A DNA stretch of 18,753 nucleotides from Planctomycetota bacterium (GCA_024277285.1 JAJRVM010000113.1:1-18753), one strand, 5' to 3'; shown: positions 1-7,833, counted from the stretch's first letter. Notes: generated by a model from the letters alone, not told the origin. Program-made: numbers and translations.

Positions 1-1
1 C

Positions 2-1324
2 GGTGCGTTGATTGCCAACGTGATCCACGCCGCGCAAGAAACTGCTTTGGCGCAGACGATTGAACTGGTGCGCCAGGCGCAAGAGTCGAAGGCGGATGTG
101 CAACGATTTGCCGACCGAGTTGTGGCCTGGTTCGTACCCGGAATTCTGCTGATTGCGGTGGTGACGCTCGTCGTGTGGCTGGCCTTGGGGGAACGGCACG
201 TGGCACTGATGTGCACGATTTCGATTCTTATCGTCGCCTGTCCGTGTGCCTTGGGGCTGGCAACGCCAACCGCCGTTTTGGTGGGGGGAGGCCGCGGTGC
301 GGAGTCGGGAATTCTGGTTAAGGATGCGCAAGCGTTGGAGCAGGCTGGGCGGATCGACACGGTGGTGCTCGACAAGACAGGAACGATCACCACCGGGGCT
401 CCGAGCGTGCGGAAACTGATTGCCAATGCTGGGCATGATGAGACGAAATTACTGGAAGTGGCGGCTGCGGCGGAGCAGTTGAGTGACCATCCGCTGGCAC
501 GAGCAGTGGTCCAAGAAGCAACTCAGCGTGCGCTTGTGGGAGCTGAGGCTGAAGCATTGCAAGTCATGGTCGGTCAGGGGGTCGTTGCCCAATGGCAAGG
601 CCGTCGCGTTGCGGCCGGAACCGAACAGTTGCTTGAAGGATTGGGGATTACCATCGATTGGGATGAGCAGGCTACGGTCGCGCATTTGCGCGACGCGGGA
701 CAAACGCTCCTGTTCGTCGGCCTCGACCGCCAGTTTCTCGGCGCGATCGCGGTCGCGGACCCTGTGGCGCAACACAGCCGTGCCGCCGTCGCCGATCTGC
801 ACAAGTTGGGACTCGACGTCATGATGCTGTCGGGCGACAAGCGCGCGACGGCCGAAGCGATTGGCCGTGAAGTGGGGATTACCGAGGTGATCGCTGAAGT
901 GCGGCCGGCCGAGAAACAGCAAGTGGTAGCGCGGCTGCAGAATGAAGGGCGTTGCGTGGCCATGGTGGGCGATGGTATCAATGACGCCCCAGCTCTTGTC
1001 GCGGCCGACCTGGGGATCGCGGTGGGCAGTGGTGCGGATGTGGCGATCGAAGCAGCAGATATTGTCTTGGTGCGGCCCGATTTACGGAAAGTCGGCGAAG
1101 CAATTCGACTGTCGCGCGCAACGCTGCGTACCATCAAACAGAACCTGTGGTGGGCGTTCGGCTATAACCTGACCCTCATTCCGCTCGCCGCCGGGTTGAT
1201 TGTGCCTTTGGCTGGAAAAGAGGTGCTGGCCGTTCTGCCGGCGTTTTCGGCACTGGCGATGGCCATGAGCAGTGTCTCGGTGGTCACCAATAGCCTGCTG
1301 CTGCGAATTCGCCGGCTCGACTAG
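2..1324 (+). CDS. copA: Copper-exporting P1B-type ATPase, C-terminal part (5' end outside window)
   Basis: This is an ATP-driven Cu(+) exporter of the inner membrane. The frame is open to the left edge, so the N-terminal metal-binding domains and first membrane helices are missing. Visible parts in order are the end of the actuator domain, the membrane helix carrying the metal-binding CPC motif (bases 239-247), the phosphorylation motif DKTGT with its aspartate at base 371, the nucleotide-domain HP motif (SDHPLA), GDKR, the hinge GDGINDAP (from base 968), and two last helices. The Tyr-Asn in FGYN and the Met-Ser-Ser in AMAMSSVSVV near the end are the residues typical of the Cu(+) subgroup (P1B-1). 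The gene ends with TAG. No metal-responsive regulator is visible because the upstream side is cut off. Identification as a P1B ATPase is certain; Cu(+) rather than another metal is strongly supported by the helix residues. Confidence 0.95.
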   Translation, partial: GALIANVIHAAQETALAQTIELVRQAQESKADVQRFADRVVAWFVPGILLIAVVTLVVWLALGERHVALMCTISILIVACPCALGLATPTAVLVGGGRGAESGILVKDAQALEQAGRIDTVVLDKTGTITTGAPSVRKLIANAGHDETKLLEVAAAAEQLSDHPLARAVVQEATQRALVGAEAEALQVMVGQGVVAQWQGRRVAAGTEQLLEGLGITIDWDEQATVAHLRDAGQTLLFVGLDRQFLGAIAVADPVAQHSRAAVADLHKLGLDVMMLSGDKRATAEAIGREVGITEVIAEVRPAEKQQVVARLQNEGRCVAMVGDGINDAPALVAADLGIAVGSGADVAIEAADIVLVRPDLRKVGEAIRLSRATLRTIKQNLWWAFGYNLTLIPLAAGLIVPLAGKEVLAVLPAFSALAMAMSSVSVVTNSLLLRIRRLD

Positions 1325-1697
1325 TTCGCCTGGCCTGTGTTCTTTGTGGTGCGTTCTTGCGGCACCGTTCTTGATGGTGCGTTGGCGGATGTTACGATTG
1401 GAAGGTCGCGGCAATCCGGGCAATCTGGTACGATCGCGATCGGCACGGCAATACGTTGGGGGATCCCGATTGCGGCCGCAAATCGCTAAAATGCAATGGA
1501 TTAAGTGTGCTTTTGCCGATGATAAACGTACCGAGCCGCAGCTGACCTCGAACCTTCGTGGAAGCGGTTGCATCGGCAACGGTACTTGGCGGTAACTGAA
1601 CAATGGCGTCAATTGCGATTGGCGAAACCAATACGGAAAAAGTAATTCGGCTGAGCCCTGGTGGCCTGGCGACGGCTCTAGTTACGGGTAGTACGAG
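1325..1697. other. Intergenic region copA-murB
   Basis: This 373-nt gap separates copA from murB. I see no convincing gene, RNA or strong terminator. A 35-codon ORF starts at ATG 1603 and ends at 1710, overlapping the murB start in another frame, but it has no ribosome-binding site or recognisable sequence. Weak GGTGC/GCACC pairing lies just after the copA stop. A promoter for murB should lie here, but I cannot place it. Confidence 0.5.
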
Positions 1698-2576
1698 ATG
1701 GGTCTTCTGAGCGGTTTTGAGCATATCGTTTGTGAGCATGAGCCACTGGCGCCATACACATGGTTTCGCCTTGGAGGCGCGGCCGAGTATTTTGCCGAGC
1801 CAACTTGTGTCGAGGAGCTTGAGGCACTGGTGCGGCACTGTCGTGAACAGGAGCTGCCGGTGCGTATTCTAGGCGGCGGCTCGAACCTGCTGGTGCGCGA
1901 CCAAGGAGTGCCGGGGTTGGTCATTCACCTGGGGGCCGCGGCGTTTTCCGAAATCACCGTCAAAGACGAAGTGATTACGGCCGGGGCTGGAGCCAAACTG
2001 GGGCATGTCATTTCGACGGCCGTTCGCGAGGGGCTGGCGGGGCTGGAACACCTGGTTGGCATTCCAGGCACCATTGGGGGGGCATTGCGCGGCAATGCCG
2101 GTACTGAAAACCACGATGTGGGCCAATGGACTGGGTGGGCGGAGGTGATGACCCGCAGTGGCGAAGTTGTCGAACACGAACGTGATGAACTCCGTTTCGC
2201 ATACCGATATAGCAGTCTGGACGAGCTGGTGATTCTGCGCGCTAACCTTGTGCTCGAACAAGACGAACGTACCGAGCTGACCAAGCGCATGCAGACGCTG
2301 TGGATCGTGAAGAAATCGAAGCAGCCGTCCAGCGACCAGAGTATGGGCAGGATTTTCAAGAACCCGAGCGGGACTCGAGCGGCTGAGCTGATTGAACAGG
2401 CTGGGCTGAAAGGTACCAAGATCGGTGGTGCCGAGATCAGTGAGCAGCATGCGAACTTTATCGTCGCCGGCACGGGTGCTAGCACGGAAGAGGTCATTCG
2501 ATTGATCGAATTAGTGCAGCTACAAGTTCGCGAACGGCTCGGAGTCGAGCTGGAAACCGATATCGAAGTCTGGTAA
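1698..2576 (+). CDS. murB: UDP-N-acetylenolpyruvoylglucosamine reductase
   Basis: MurB is the cytosolic FAD enzyme that reduces UDP-GlcNAc-enolpyruvate to UDP-MurNAc with NADPH, the second committed step of peptidoglycan precursor synthesis. The 292-residue protein has the FAD-binding PCMH fold (RILGGGSNLLVRD at about 57-69, GIPGTIGGAL at 121-130) and the short type II C-terminal domain (IFKNP, EQAGLKG, GAEISEQHANFIV). Tyr169-Arg170 corresponds to the substrate-binding YR pair. Two positions are odd. The catalytic Ser or Cys expected in GS/CxFKNP is Arg218 (MGRIFKNP). The C-terminal LEPE glutamate region reads LETD. The start at ATG 1698 fits the usual N-terminus but has only a weak ribosome-binding site. 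The gene is followed 88 nt later by ftsQ; murC and murG are not next to it. Confidence 0.95.
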   Translation: MGLLSGFEHIVCEHEPLAPYTWFRLGGAAEYFAEPTCVEELEALVRHCREQELPVRILGGGSNLLVRDQGVPGLVIHLGAAAFSEITVKDEVITAGAGAKLGHVISTAVREGLAGLEHLVGIPGTIGGALRGNAGTENHDVGQWTGWAEVMTRSGEVVEHERDELRFAYRYSSLDELVILRANLVLEQDERTELTKRMQTLWIVKKSKQPSSDQSMGRIFKNPSGTRAAELIEQAGLKGTKIGGAEISEQHANFIVAGTGASTEEVIRLIELVQLQVRERLGVELETDIEVW

Positions 2577-2653
2577 AAGACGCCAATCGGGCAGTAGACG
2601 CTATTCCCCTCGTAGACACGATGGAGTGGCTGGCACCAACGTAATGCCATCAT

Positions 2654-2658
2654 GGAGG
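2654..2658 (+). promoter_or_regulatory. Ribosome-binding site choosing the ftsQ start
   Basis: A GGAGG lies 6 nt before ATG 2665. The frame is open further upstream, with GTG 2626, ATG 2644 and ATG 2659 as alternatives. None of those has a comparable Shine-Dalgarno match, which favours 2665. Confidence 0.6.
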
Positions 2659-2664
2659 ATGGTT

Positions 2665-3693
2665 ATGATAGCGCGAAAAGGGGCGAGCCTAAGCGGTTCG
2701 GCACGGGCGGCCGCAGGCTGGATCATTGCCCCACTGGTGGGCAACGGGCGCGGGCTGTTTGGCATTGCCGTACTGGTCGTCGTATTGATCACGGGCGGCT
2801 ATTTTGGCTGGGCAAAATATGGCCGAGCCATCCAACAGCGTCGTCAGTACTTGCTTACTGCCGATAGTTTTGAAGTGACCGCGCAGCCTGAGTGGATCCA
2901 ATCGGATGTCAAAGCTGCCGTCATGCGTGACGGACGGCTTGCCAACTTGTCCGCACTCGATCCCGATCTGACGAAAAACGTTGTGCAAGCATTCGAGCTC
3001 AACACGTGGATCGCCAAAGTTGTGTGGGCCGGAAAACGGCCCGGTCCCGACGGGCCTCGGGTGATCGTCAAATTGCGCTATCGCAAGCCGATCATCATGG
3101 TCAGAACTCTGCACAAGGACTGGACGGGCGATTGTTTCTGGCCCGTCGATACCGAAGGCATTTTCCTGCCGCCCGACGAGTTTTCGGCAGGTCAGACGCG
3201 AAATTACATGCGCGTGGATGCCGGCAACGCACCTCCGGTCGGTACGGTTGGCACGTCCTACGGCGATGCCGGTGTGACCGGTGCCGCGAAAATCGCTGCG
3301 GAAATCGGTTCCGATTGGCAATGGATGGGTCTGCAGTGGATCGTGGTGCGCAAGGATAAGCGTGTGGAAGTGGGGCGGCCGATCAATGCCAGTTACGTGC
3401 TGCTCCCCACTGGTGCCGATCCGGACGCCGTGGCCCAACCGCAACGTGGGGCGAGCAATAGCGCGCAACGCGCAGCAAAAATATCACTCGAAGTCTACTG
3501 GGGACACGCACCAGGTCGAGAACACCCAGACGAGGCAAGCGCTGCGCAGAAATTGATGCGGTTGCAGGCGTTCGTGAAACAGAACGGATCGCTCGATAAA
3601 CTGTCGGCGACGACCATCATTGACCTGCGGCCAACCACCGCTATTTCCGTGATCAAACGAAATTCGAACTTCCAGCCCGCTTCGCTGCACTAG
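2665..3693 (+). CDS. ftsQ: FtsQ/DivIB-like cell-division protein
   Basis: This is a probable bitopic inner-membrane divisome protein that would link early and late division proteins in the FtsQLB complex. From ATG 2665 the protein has 342 residues: a short basic cytoplasmic tail, one membrane helix at about residues 31-50 (LFGIAVLVVVLITGGYF), and a periplasmic part. That part starts with a POTRA-like segment (FEVTAQPEWIQ onward) and includes a beta-rich stretch with WPVDTEGIFLP, the usual place of the FtsQ 'D..G' turn. Position directly after murB matches dcw-cluster order (murC-murB-ftsQ) and supports the call. Sequence similarity to well-studied FtsQ is low, so the name rests on topology, segment order and neighbour. 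Many planctomycetes lack FtsZ yet keep such proteins. A 12-bp palindrome (AGCGCCGGCGCT) overlaps the stop codon. Confidence 0.75.
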   Translation: MIARKGASLSGSARAAAGWIIAPLVGNGRGLFGIAVLVVVLITGGYFGWAKYGRAIQQRRQYLLTADSFEVTAQPEWIQSDVKAAVMRDGRLANLSALDPDLTKNVVQAFELNTWIAKVVWAGKRPGPDGPRVIVKLRYRKPIIMVRTLHKDWTGDCFWPVDTEGIFLPPDEFSAGQTRNYMRVDAGNAPPVGTVGTSYGDAGVTGAAKIAAEIGSDWQWMGLQWIVVRKDKRVEVGRPINASYVLLPTGADPDAVAQPQRGASNSAQRAAKISLEVYWGHAPGREHPDEASAAQKLMRLQAFVKQNGSLDKLSATTIIDLRPTTAISVIKRNSNFQPASLH

Positions 3694-3791
3694 CGCCGGC
3701 GCTTTCGAGTGATGCTTTTGGCGTCGATAGCTCCCCCGTGAATCTCGATCACCATGCAGTTCATGAAGACGGCACCAATCAGGCAAACGCG

Positions 3792-3989
3792 TTAGCGTTC
3801 TACGCGTTTCGGGCGCAGTTCCGATGCCGGTTGCTGCAATTCGTCCTGTAGCTCCTCGCGAATCACGGCCATCTCTCGCGGAGCTTCAATTCCGATTCGC
3901 ACGCCGCCACCGGTGATGCGGACCACCGTCACCGTTACTTGGTCCCCGATCAATATCCGCTCGCCAACCTTTCGACTCAACACAAGCAT
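3792..3989 (-). CDS. csrA: Carbon storage regulator, RNA-binding protein
   Basis: CsrA is a small homodimeric RNA-binding protein that binds GGA motifs in mRNA leaders and changes translation or stability. The 65-residue sequence is a full-length match: MLVLSRKVGERI at the N-terminus, the VRIGIEAPREMAVIREEL strand and helix that carry the RNA-binding arginine, and a short basic tail. It is convergent with ftsQ, with 98 nt between the stops. The start at ATG 3989 is fixed by the invariant MLVLSR; the ribosome-binding site is weak. On the minus strand a TTGACC box (rc of 4037-4042) lies about 50 nt upstream and might belong to a promoter, but no good -10 follows. No flagellar genes, the common neighbours of csrA in other phyla, are present. 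Confidence 0.95.
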   Translation of the reverse strand: MLVLSRKVGERILIGDQVTVTVVRITGGGVRIGIEAPREMAVIREELQDELQQPASELRPKRVER

Positions 3990-4298
3990 GGCTGTTCTGA
4001 TAGTTCACTCCACGGCTATTCCTGTCAGGAAAAGTCGGTCAAAAAACGCTGGATCTGCCCGAAGCGAACTAACAATCCTCCCTGACTCGGTGTGCAAAGG
4101 CAAGTGATGAAAACGCTCCTACAGGCTCATCAAAGCGGCGCTGGATGAAGAAGTGATAGCACTTATGACGAGTCACGCGCAATGTAGCAGCGGCGTAGGC
4201 AAGATGCAAGCATTCGACCGGCTATTCGACCAAGCCGAGAACTCGGGGGCGGCGTGCACCTGGCCGATGGATGCATTAGGCGCGTGGCATCAGGCCGA
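3990..4298. other. Intergenic region csrA / isochorismatase-fold gene
   Basis: This 309-nt gap lies between two minus-strand genes. It should contain the csrA leader and promoter. I see no gene, no strong hairpin and no convincing sigma-70 promoter pair. Short ORFs crossing it lack ribosome-binding sites and recognisable content. Confidence 0.45.
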
Positions 4299-4895
4299 CT
4301 AGACCCCCTCTGGTGGGGCTTCTCGCACCAGTTTGCTGATCTGCTTGAACTCCGGTGTTCCAGCCACTTCACACCACTCGAACAACGCCGCCTCGGTGGT
4401 TGTCAGCGTGGCACCGGCCGATTCCATGCGGCGGAGGGCCGTTTTGAAGTCGAGTTGCGCGCGCGAGGCGACCGCATCCACAGCCACATAGACGCGAAAC
4501 CCTTCACTCAACAGGTCGAGCACGGTTTGCTGGACGCAAACATGAGTTTCGATGCCAACGACCAACAATTTGAAGATTCCACGATCGCGAAACGATTCGA
4601 AAATCTGCCCACATTCGCGACAGCTGAACATGAGCTTCGACGGAATTTTAGGCAGCAGGTGACGCAAAACATCCGTCGTGGCACCCAGTCCACGCGGATA
4701 TTGTTCGGTGGCGGCCACCGGCACCTCGAGCACCTGAGCCCCTTCGATCAAGCGGTGAATATTCCATACGAGCGTGGCCGGAGGCGCCATCACCTCGAGC
4801 AACCGAGTTTGAACATCGACCACCAAGAGTGCCGAATCGTGACGCCCCATCAGCTCAGGACTGCGGGGGAGCGTTTTTTCTGGAGTGTCTGTCAT
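4299..4895 (-). CDS. Isochorismatase-family cysteine hydrolase
   Basis: This is a cytosolic hydrolase of the isochorismatase fold, which includes isochorismatase, nicotinamidase and the YcaC/ISOC group. The 198-residue protein carries the full catalytic triad: Asp27 in ALLVVDVQ, Lys87 in IPSKLMFSC and Cys120 in GIETHVCV, with the usual cis-peptide context before the cysteine. The TEQYPRGLGAT stretch (63-73) is typical of the ISOC1/ISOC2-like branch, whose substrate is generally unknown. It therefore should not be called nicotinamidase or isochorismatase. It stands alone in orientation with csrA but 309 nt away, so a shared operon is doubtful. The chosen ATG 4895 lacks a clear ribosome-binding site. 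The downstream tail ends in VREAPPEGV. I am confident of the family, not of the substrate. Confidence 0.9.
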   Translation of the reverse strand: MTDTPEKTLPRSPELMGRHDSALLVVDVQTRLLEVMAPPATLVWNIHRLIEGAQVLEVPVAATEQYPRGLGATTDVLRHLLPKIPSKLMFSCRECGQIFESFRDRGIFKLLVVGIETHVCVQQTVLDLLSEGFRVYVAVDAVASRAQLDFKTALRRMESAGATLTTTEAALFEWCEVAGTPEFKQISKLVREAPPEGV

Positions 4896-4975
4896 GACGG
4901 CCAGAATACCCGATGCACGCCCTCAAAGGCAACCAACACGTGGCCACTAGAGCAATCTCGATCCATGAGCGACAA

Positions 4976-5087
4976 TGAGAGTCTAGAGCTGAGAGTCTAG
5001 AGCTGAGAGTCTAGAGCTGAGAGTCTAGAGCTGAGAGTCTAGAGCTGAGAGTCTAGAGCTGAGAGTCTAGAGCTGAGAGTCTAGAGC
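4976..5087. repeat. Tandem array, 8 exact copies of a 14-bp unit
   Basis: The unit TGAGAGTCTAGAGC is repeated eight times head to tail without a single mismatch (8 x 14 = 112 bp). Each unit contains TCTAGA and, at the unit junction, AGCT. The length is not a multiple of three and no ORF runs cleanly through it, so it is not a coding repeat. Perfect identity suggests recent expansion by slippage or strong homogenisation. It could be a neutral minisatellite or an iteron-like protein-binding array. Confidence 0.97.
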
Positions 5088-5186
5088 TGGTCTGGGCTGG
5101 TCAGTAGTTCGGACAATGGGAGGACGGGGACTGCTAGGTGCTTGTTGGTTTGTTGCGTCAGGATCGAGAAGATGTCTGCTAGAAAA

Positions 5187-5304
5187 GCCCCGATAGGGGC
5201 GCGCTATGATAGCCTAGGGTGGAGCACGGTCGCCGCGCATGCGGCGGACCTCGCGGAACCCTAGGAAAGGCACCCCGCATACCACCGGAGGCCTGAAAGG
5301 CCTC
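5187..5304. repeat. Hairpin cluster with CCTAGGGT/ACCCTAGG palindromic element
   Basis: Three nested or adjacent inverted repeats are visible. GCCCC-gata-GGGGC occupies 5187-5200. An element with arms CCTAGGGT (5213-5220) and ACCCTAGG (5258-5265) encloses a second stem CGCCGC-gcat-GCGGCG (5231-5246). A perfect GAGGCCT-gaa-AGGCCTC hairpin lies at 5288-5304. The same arm sequence and the preceding GCCCCGATAGG occur again near 17542-17674, so this is a dispersed repeat family and not a terminator. Confidence 0.85.
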
Positions 5305-5672
5305 GCTACGGGAAACGTCTAGCGCCGGCCCTTCGTCGAAGACAGCGTAACAAAGGCAGCAACAACGACTTAAGGCACTGACCACCCCGGTCCGCTGACT
5401 CAGTCAAACGCGGCAATCGGCTAAACAGATACATGGTACTTCCCGTTTGGCGAAGTCTAGGAGAAACGTTAATACTCCCTGAAACGGCCAATGCGAATGT
5501 GAACACTTGGTGTCCTATTCCTGACCCGACCTGTCATGATTGGACTGTTGTACATAGTTGCTTTCTCAGTGCTTGCCAGATGCTCACGGTGGCCCCAGCG
5601 ACTTGCCACGGAGACGTACGCGCGGAGACGCATGCGAGCAGGACAACTGCGATGCAAGTTGCACTGTATTTT

Positions 5673-5717
5673 GGCAACACGGGTTCTGGCAACACAGGTT
5701 CTGGCAACACAGGCGTT
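5673..5717. repeat. Three 15-nt direct repeats upstream of hslV
   Basis: GGCAACACAGGTTCT is repeated three times (5673-5687, 5688-5702, 5703-5717). The first copy has one mismatch and the last diverges at its 3' end. The final copy is followed by TTGCCA, so the GGCAA of the last unit can pair with TTGCC. It lies about 60 nt before hslV and could affect the leader or simply be a slippage product. Confidence 0.85.
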
Positions 5718-5775
5718 TGCCACCTCATCGTAAGGCTCGAACGAACTATTTCCCTAAGAACCAAGAACCAATCCC

Positions 5776-6318
5776 ATGGACTTTCATGCAACGACAATAT
5801 TGACGGTTCGGCACGGTGGGCGCGTGGCGATGGCCGGAGACGGTCAGGTCACGTTAGGATCGGCGATCATGAAGAGCGACGCGATGAAGGTCCGCCGGTT
5901 GGTCAATAACAGCGTGCTATGCGGATTTGCGGGCGCCAGTGCGGACGCTTTTGCATTGCTCGAGCGCTTCGAGGCGAAGTTGAAGGATTTTCCTGCGAAC
6001 ATGCCGCGTGCCGCGACGGAATTGGCCAAAGATTGGCGTACCGATCGAGCGTTACGGCGTCTTGAAGCGTTGCTGACGGTTGCCGATGCCGAACACACCT
6101 TGGTGATTAGCGGCACGGGTGATGTCATCTCACCGACCGACGGTGTTGTAGGGATTGGTTCGGGCGGCAACTATGCGATTGCGGCAGCGCGTGCTTTGAA
6201 GGCACATTCCGATTTGACGGCGGCTGAGATTGCGCGCGAGGCGCTGACGATCGCGGCCGGCATTGACATTTATACGAATACGAACATCGTGGTGGAGGAG
6301 TTGGAGTGCGTAAGCTGA
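5776..6318 (+). CDS. hslV: ATP-dependent protease HslVU, peptidase subunit
   Basis: HslV (ClpQ) forms the double-hexamer proteolytic core of the bacterial proteasome-like HslVU complex and degrades proteins fed in by HslU. The 180-residue protein begins [13 protein letters not shown]. As in other HslV proteins of the FHATTI type, removal of the first five residues would expose Thr6 as the N-terminal nucleophile. GDGQVTLG (about 22-29), [10 protein letters not shown] and the GIGSGGNYA loop follow in the usual order, and the length is normal. The start at ATG 5776 is fixed by the propeptide pattern, although no strong ribosome-binding site precedes it. The 3' end overlaps the start of hslU by 13 nt, implying translational coupling and equal expression. 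No substitution of key residues is seen. Confidence 0.97.
   Translation: MDFHATTILTVRHGGRVAMAGDGQVTLGSAIMKSDAMKVRRLVNNSVLCGFAGASADAFALLERFEAKLKDFPANMPRAATELAKDWRTDRALRRLEALLTVADAEHTLVISGTGDVISPTDGVVGIGSGGNYAIAAARALKAHSDLTAAEIAREALTIAAGIDIYTNTNIVVEELECVS
6294..6300 (+). promoter_or_regulatory. Ribosome-binding site of hslU inside hslV
   Basis: GGAGGAG lies 5 nt before the GTG at 6306, within the last codons of hslV. It supports GTG 6306 as the hslU start despite the 13-nt overlap. Confidence 0.7.
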
Positions 6319-7676
6319 TAGCCAGTAAGACAGATTCATCCGACAGTCTGAAAGAACTGACGCCACGAATCATCGTCGAACAATTGGATCGTCATATTGT
6401 TGGCCAGGACGACGCCAAACGTGCGGTCGCGGTCGCGATTCGCAATCGGTGGCGGCGTAAACAGATTGGCGAAGAGATGCGTCAGGAGGTATCGCCCAAG
6501 AACATCTTGATGATTGGCCCTACCGGCGTAGGGAAGACGGAAATAGCCCGCCGGTTGGCGAAACTGACGGGCGCACCCTTTATCAAAGTTGAGGCGACGA
6601 AGTACACCGAAGTGGGATACTATGGCCGGGACGTGGAGAGCATGGTGCGGGAACTGGTCGAGAATTCGATCACGCTTGTACGTGCACGTGAACGCGATCT
6701 GGTGCAGGACGAAGCGCGCAATCGGGTCGAAGAGCGTCTGCTGGAGCTGCTGATTCCTCGACCGGTGAACTTTGGTGACGCCGACGAGGACGATGCCGAG
6801 CGTTACGAGCGCTCGCGCGTGAAGATGCGGAAAATGCTCAACGCGGGCCAATTGGACGACCGGATGGTTGAGTTGACGGTCGAACAAAAGGCATCTCCGG
6901 TTGTTTTTAGCGGCATGGGCATGGAGCAGATGGATGTTGATTTGCAGGGGATGCTCGAGAAGATCATGCCACGTCAATCGACGACTCGGGAAATGACCGT
7001 TTTAGAGGCCCGTGAGTTCCTGTTCGACCAGGAATGCGACGCGCTGCTCGACCCGGAAAAGATCAATGCCGAAGCGATTGAGTTGGCGGAAAACCTCGGC
7101 ATCGTTTTCCTGGACGAGATTGACAAGGTGGTGTCGACCGATGGGAAAGGAGCGGACGTTTCACGGCAGGGCGTACAGCGTGATTTGTTGCCGATTGTTG
7201 AAGGCACGTCAGTGCAGACGCGTTACGGTTATATCCACACCGACCATATCCTGTTCGTTGCTGCCGGCGCGTTCCATCGCAGTCGGCCAAGCGATTTGAT
7301 GCCAGAGCTCCAAGGGCGTTTTCCGATTCGCGTCGAATTGACCGACCTGACCAAAAACGATTTCGTGCGGATCTTGAAAGAACCGAAAGGGTCGCTGACG
7401 CGACAATATACGGCCTTGATGAAGGCGGAAGGCGTGACGCTCGAGTTTACCGACGACGCGATCGAAGCACTCGCGTCGCATGCCTATAAAGTGAACCAGT
7501 CAACGCAAAATATTGGTGCTCGACGGCTCTATACGATCCTCGAACGACTGTTGGAAGAATTAAGTTTCGAGGCACCGGAAATGAAAATGGGACGCGTCAC
7601 CATCAACGCTGCCTACGTCAACGAACGCCTCGATGCCGTGACCGATGACGAAGATCTCAGCAAGTTTATCCTATGA
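6306..7676 (+). CDS. hslU: ATP-dependent protease HslVU, ATPase/unfoldase subunit
   Basis: HslU (ClpY) is the AAA+ hexameric unfoldase that caps HslV and threads substrates into it. The 456-residue protein shows [21 protein letters not shown] at the N-terminus, Walker A GPTGVGKT (71-78), the pore loop GYYGRD (about 104-109), an I-domain rich in charged residues, Walker B IVFLDEID, the arginine-finger region [12 protein letters not shown], and the sensor 2 segment NIGARRL. The C-terminus DEDLSKFIL matches the tail that docks into HslV pockets and activates it. The pore loop reads GYYG where the textbook sequence is GYVG. Translation starts at GTG 6306. The overlap with hslV marks a two-gene operon; the next gene, tsaE, follows after 157 nt and may be transcribed separately. 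Confidence 0.97.
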   Translation: MRKLIASKTDSSDSLKELTPRIIVEQLDRHIVGQDDAKRAVAVAIRNRWRRKQIGEEMRQEVSPKNILMIGPTGVGKTEIARRLAKLTGAPFIKVEATKYTEVGYYGRDVESMVRELVENSITLVRARERDLVQDEARNRVEERLLELLIPRPVNFGDADEDDAERYERSRVKMRKMLNAGQLDDRMVELTVEQKASPVVFSGMGMEQMDVDLQGMLEKIMPRQSTTREMTVLEAREFLFDQECDALLDPEKINAEAIELAENLGIVFLDEIDKVVSTDGKGADVSRQGVQRDLLPIVEGTSVQTRYGYIHTDHILFVAAGAFHRSRPSDLMPELQGRFPIRVELTDLTKNDFVRILKEPKGSLTRQYTALMKAEGVTLEFTDDAIEALASHAYKVNQSTQNIGARRLYTILERLLEELSFEAPEMKMGRVTINAAYVNERLDAVTDDEDLSKFIL

Positions 7677-7833
7677 GAACCTGTCAGAAATCCACCGGTA
7701 GGTACCGCCAGTACCGAGCAAATGAACAAGGCCAGCCAGGTTTTGTGACACGGTCTTCGTAGCATGGTGCCCGTAACTGCCTTCCCCGTCGGGTTCAAAG
7801 TCCGCGAATCCTTTATCACCACGCAACTTTGCC

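Larger units (their letters stand above)
4896..5775. other. Long intergenic region with repeats before hslV
   Basis: About 880 nt without a supportable gene. It holds the 14-bp tandem array (4976-5087), a block of hairpins (5187-5304) and a 15-nt triplication (5673-5717), each listed separately. Between them (5305-5672) I see nothing recognisable. Short ORFs here have low-complexity or repeat-derived translations. The hslVU promoter must lie near the right end but has no clear consensus. Confidence 0.5.

Noticed and set aside
1603..1710. 35-codon ORF overlapping the murB start, possible leader peptide
   Set aside because: No ribosome-binding site, no regulatory hairpin and no recognisable sequence; a chance ORF is more likely.
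4976..5087. 14-bp array considered as a CRISPR array or replication origin iterons
   Set aside because: There are no spacers between units, so it is not CRISPR. No DnaA boxes, rep gene or AT-rich unwinding region are nearby, so an origin is not supported.
5433..5909. 158-codon plus-strand frame containing GNTGSGNTGSGNTG
   Set aside because: The glycine repeats come from the 15-nt DNA triplication, the frame overlaps the certain start of hslV, and there is no ribosome-binding site or recognisable domain.
7677..7833. Gap before tsaE-thiL checked for a thiamine (TPP) riboswitch
   Set aside because: Neither the CTGAGA nor the conserved CTGATC-like core with paired helices is present.
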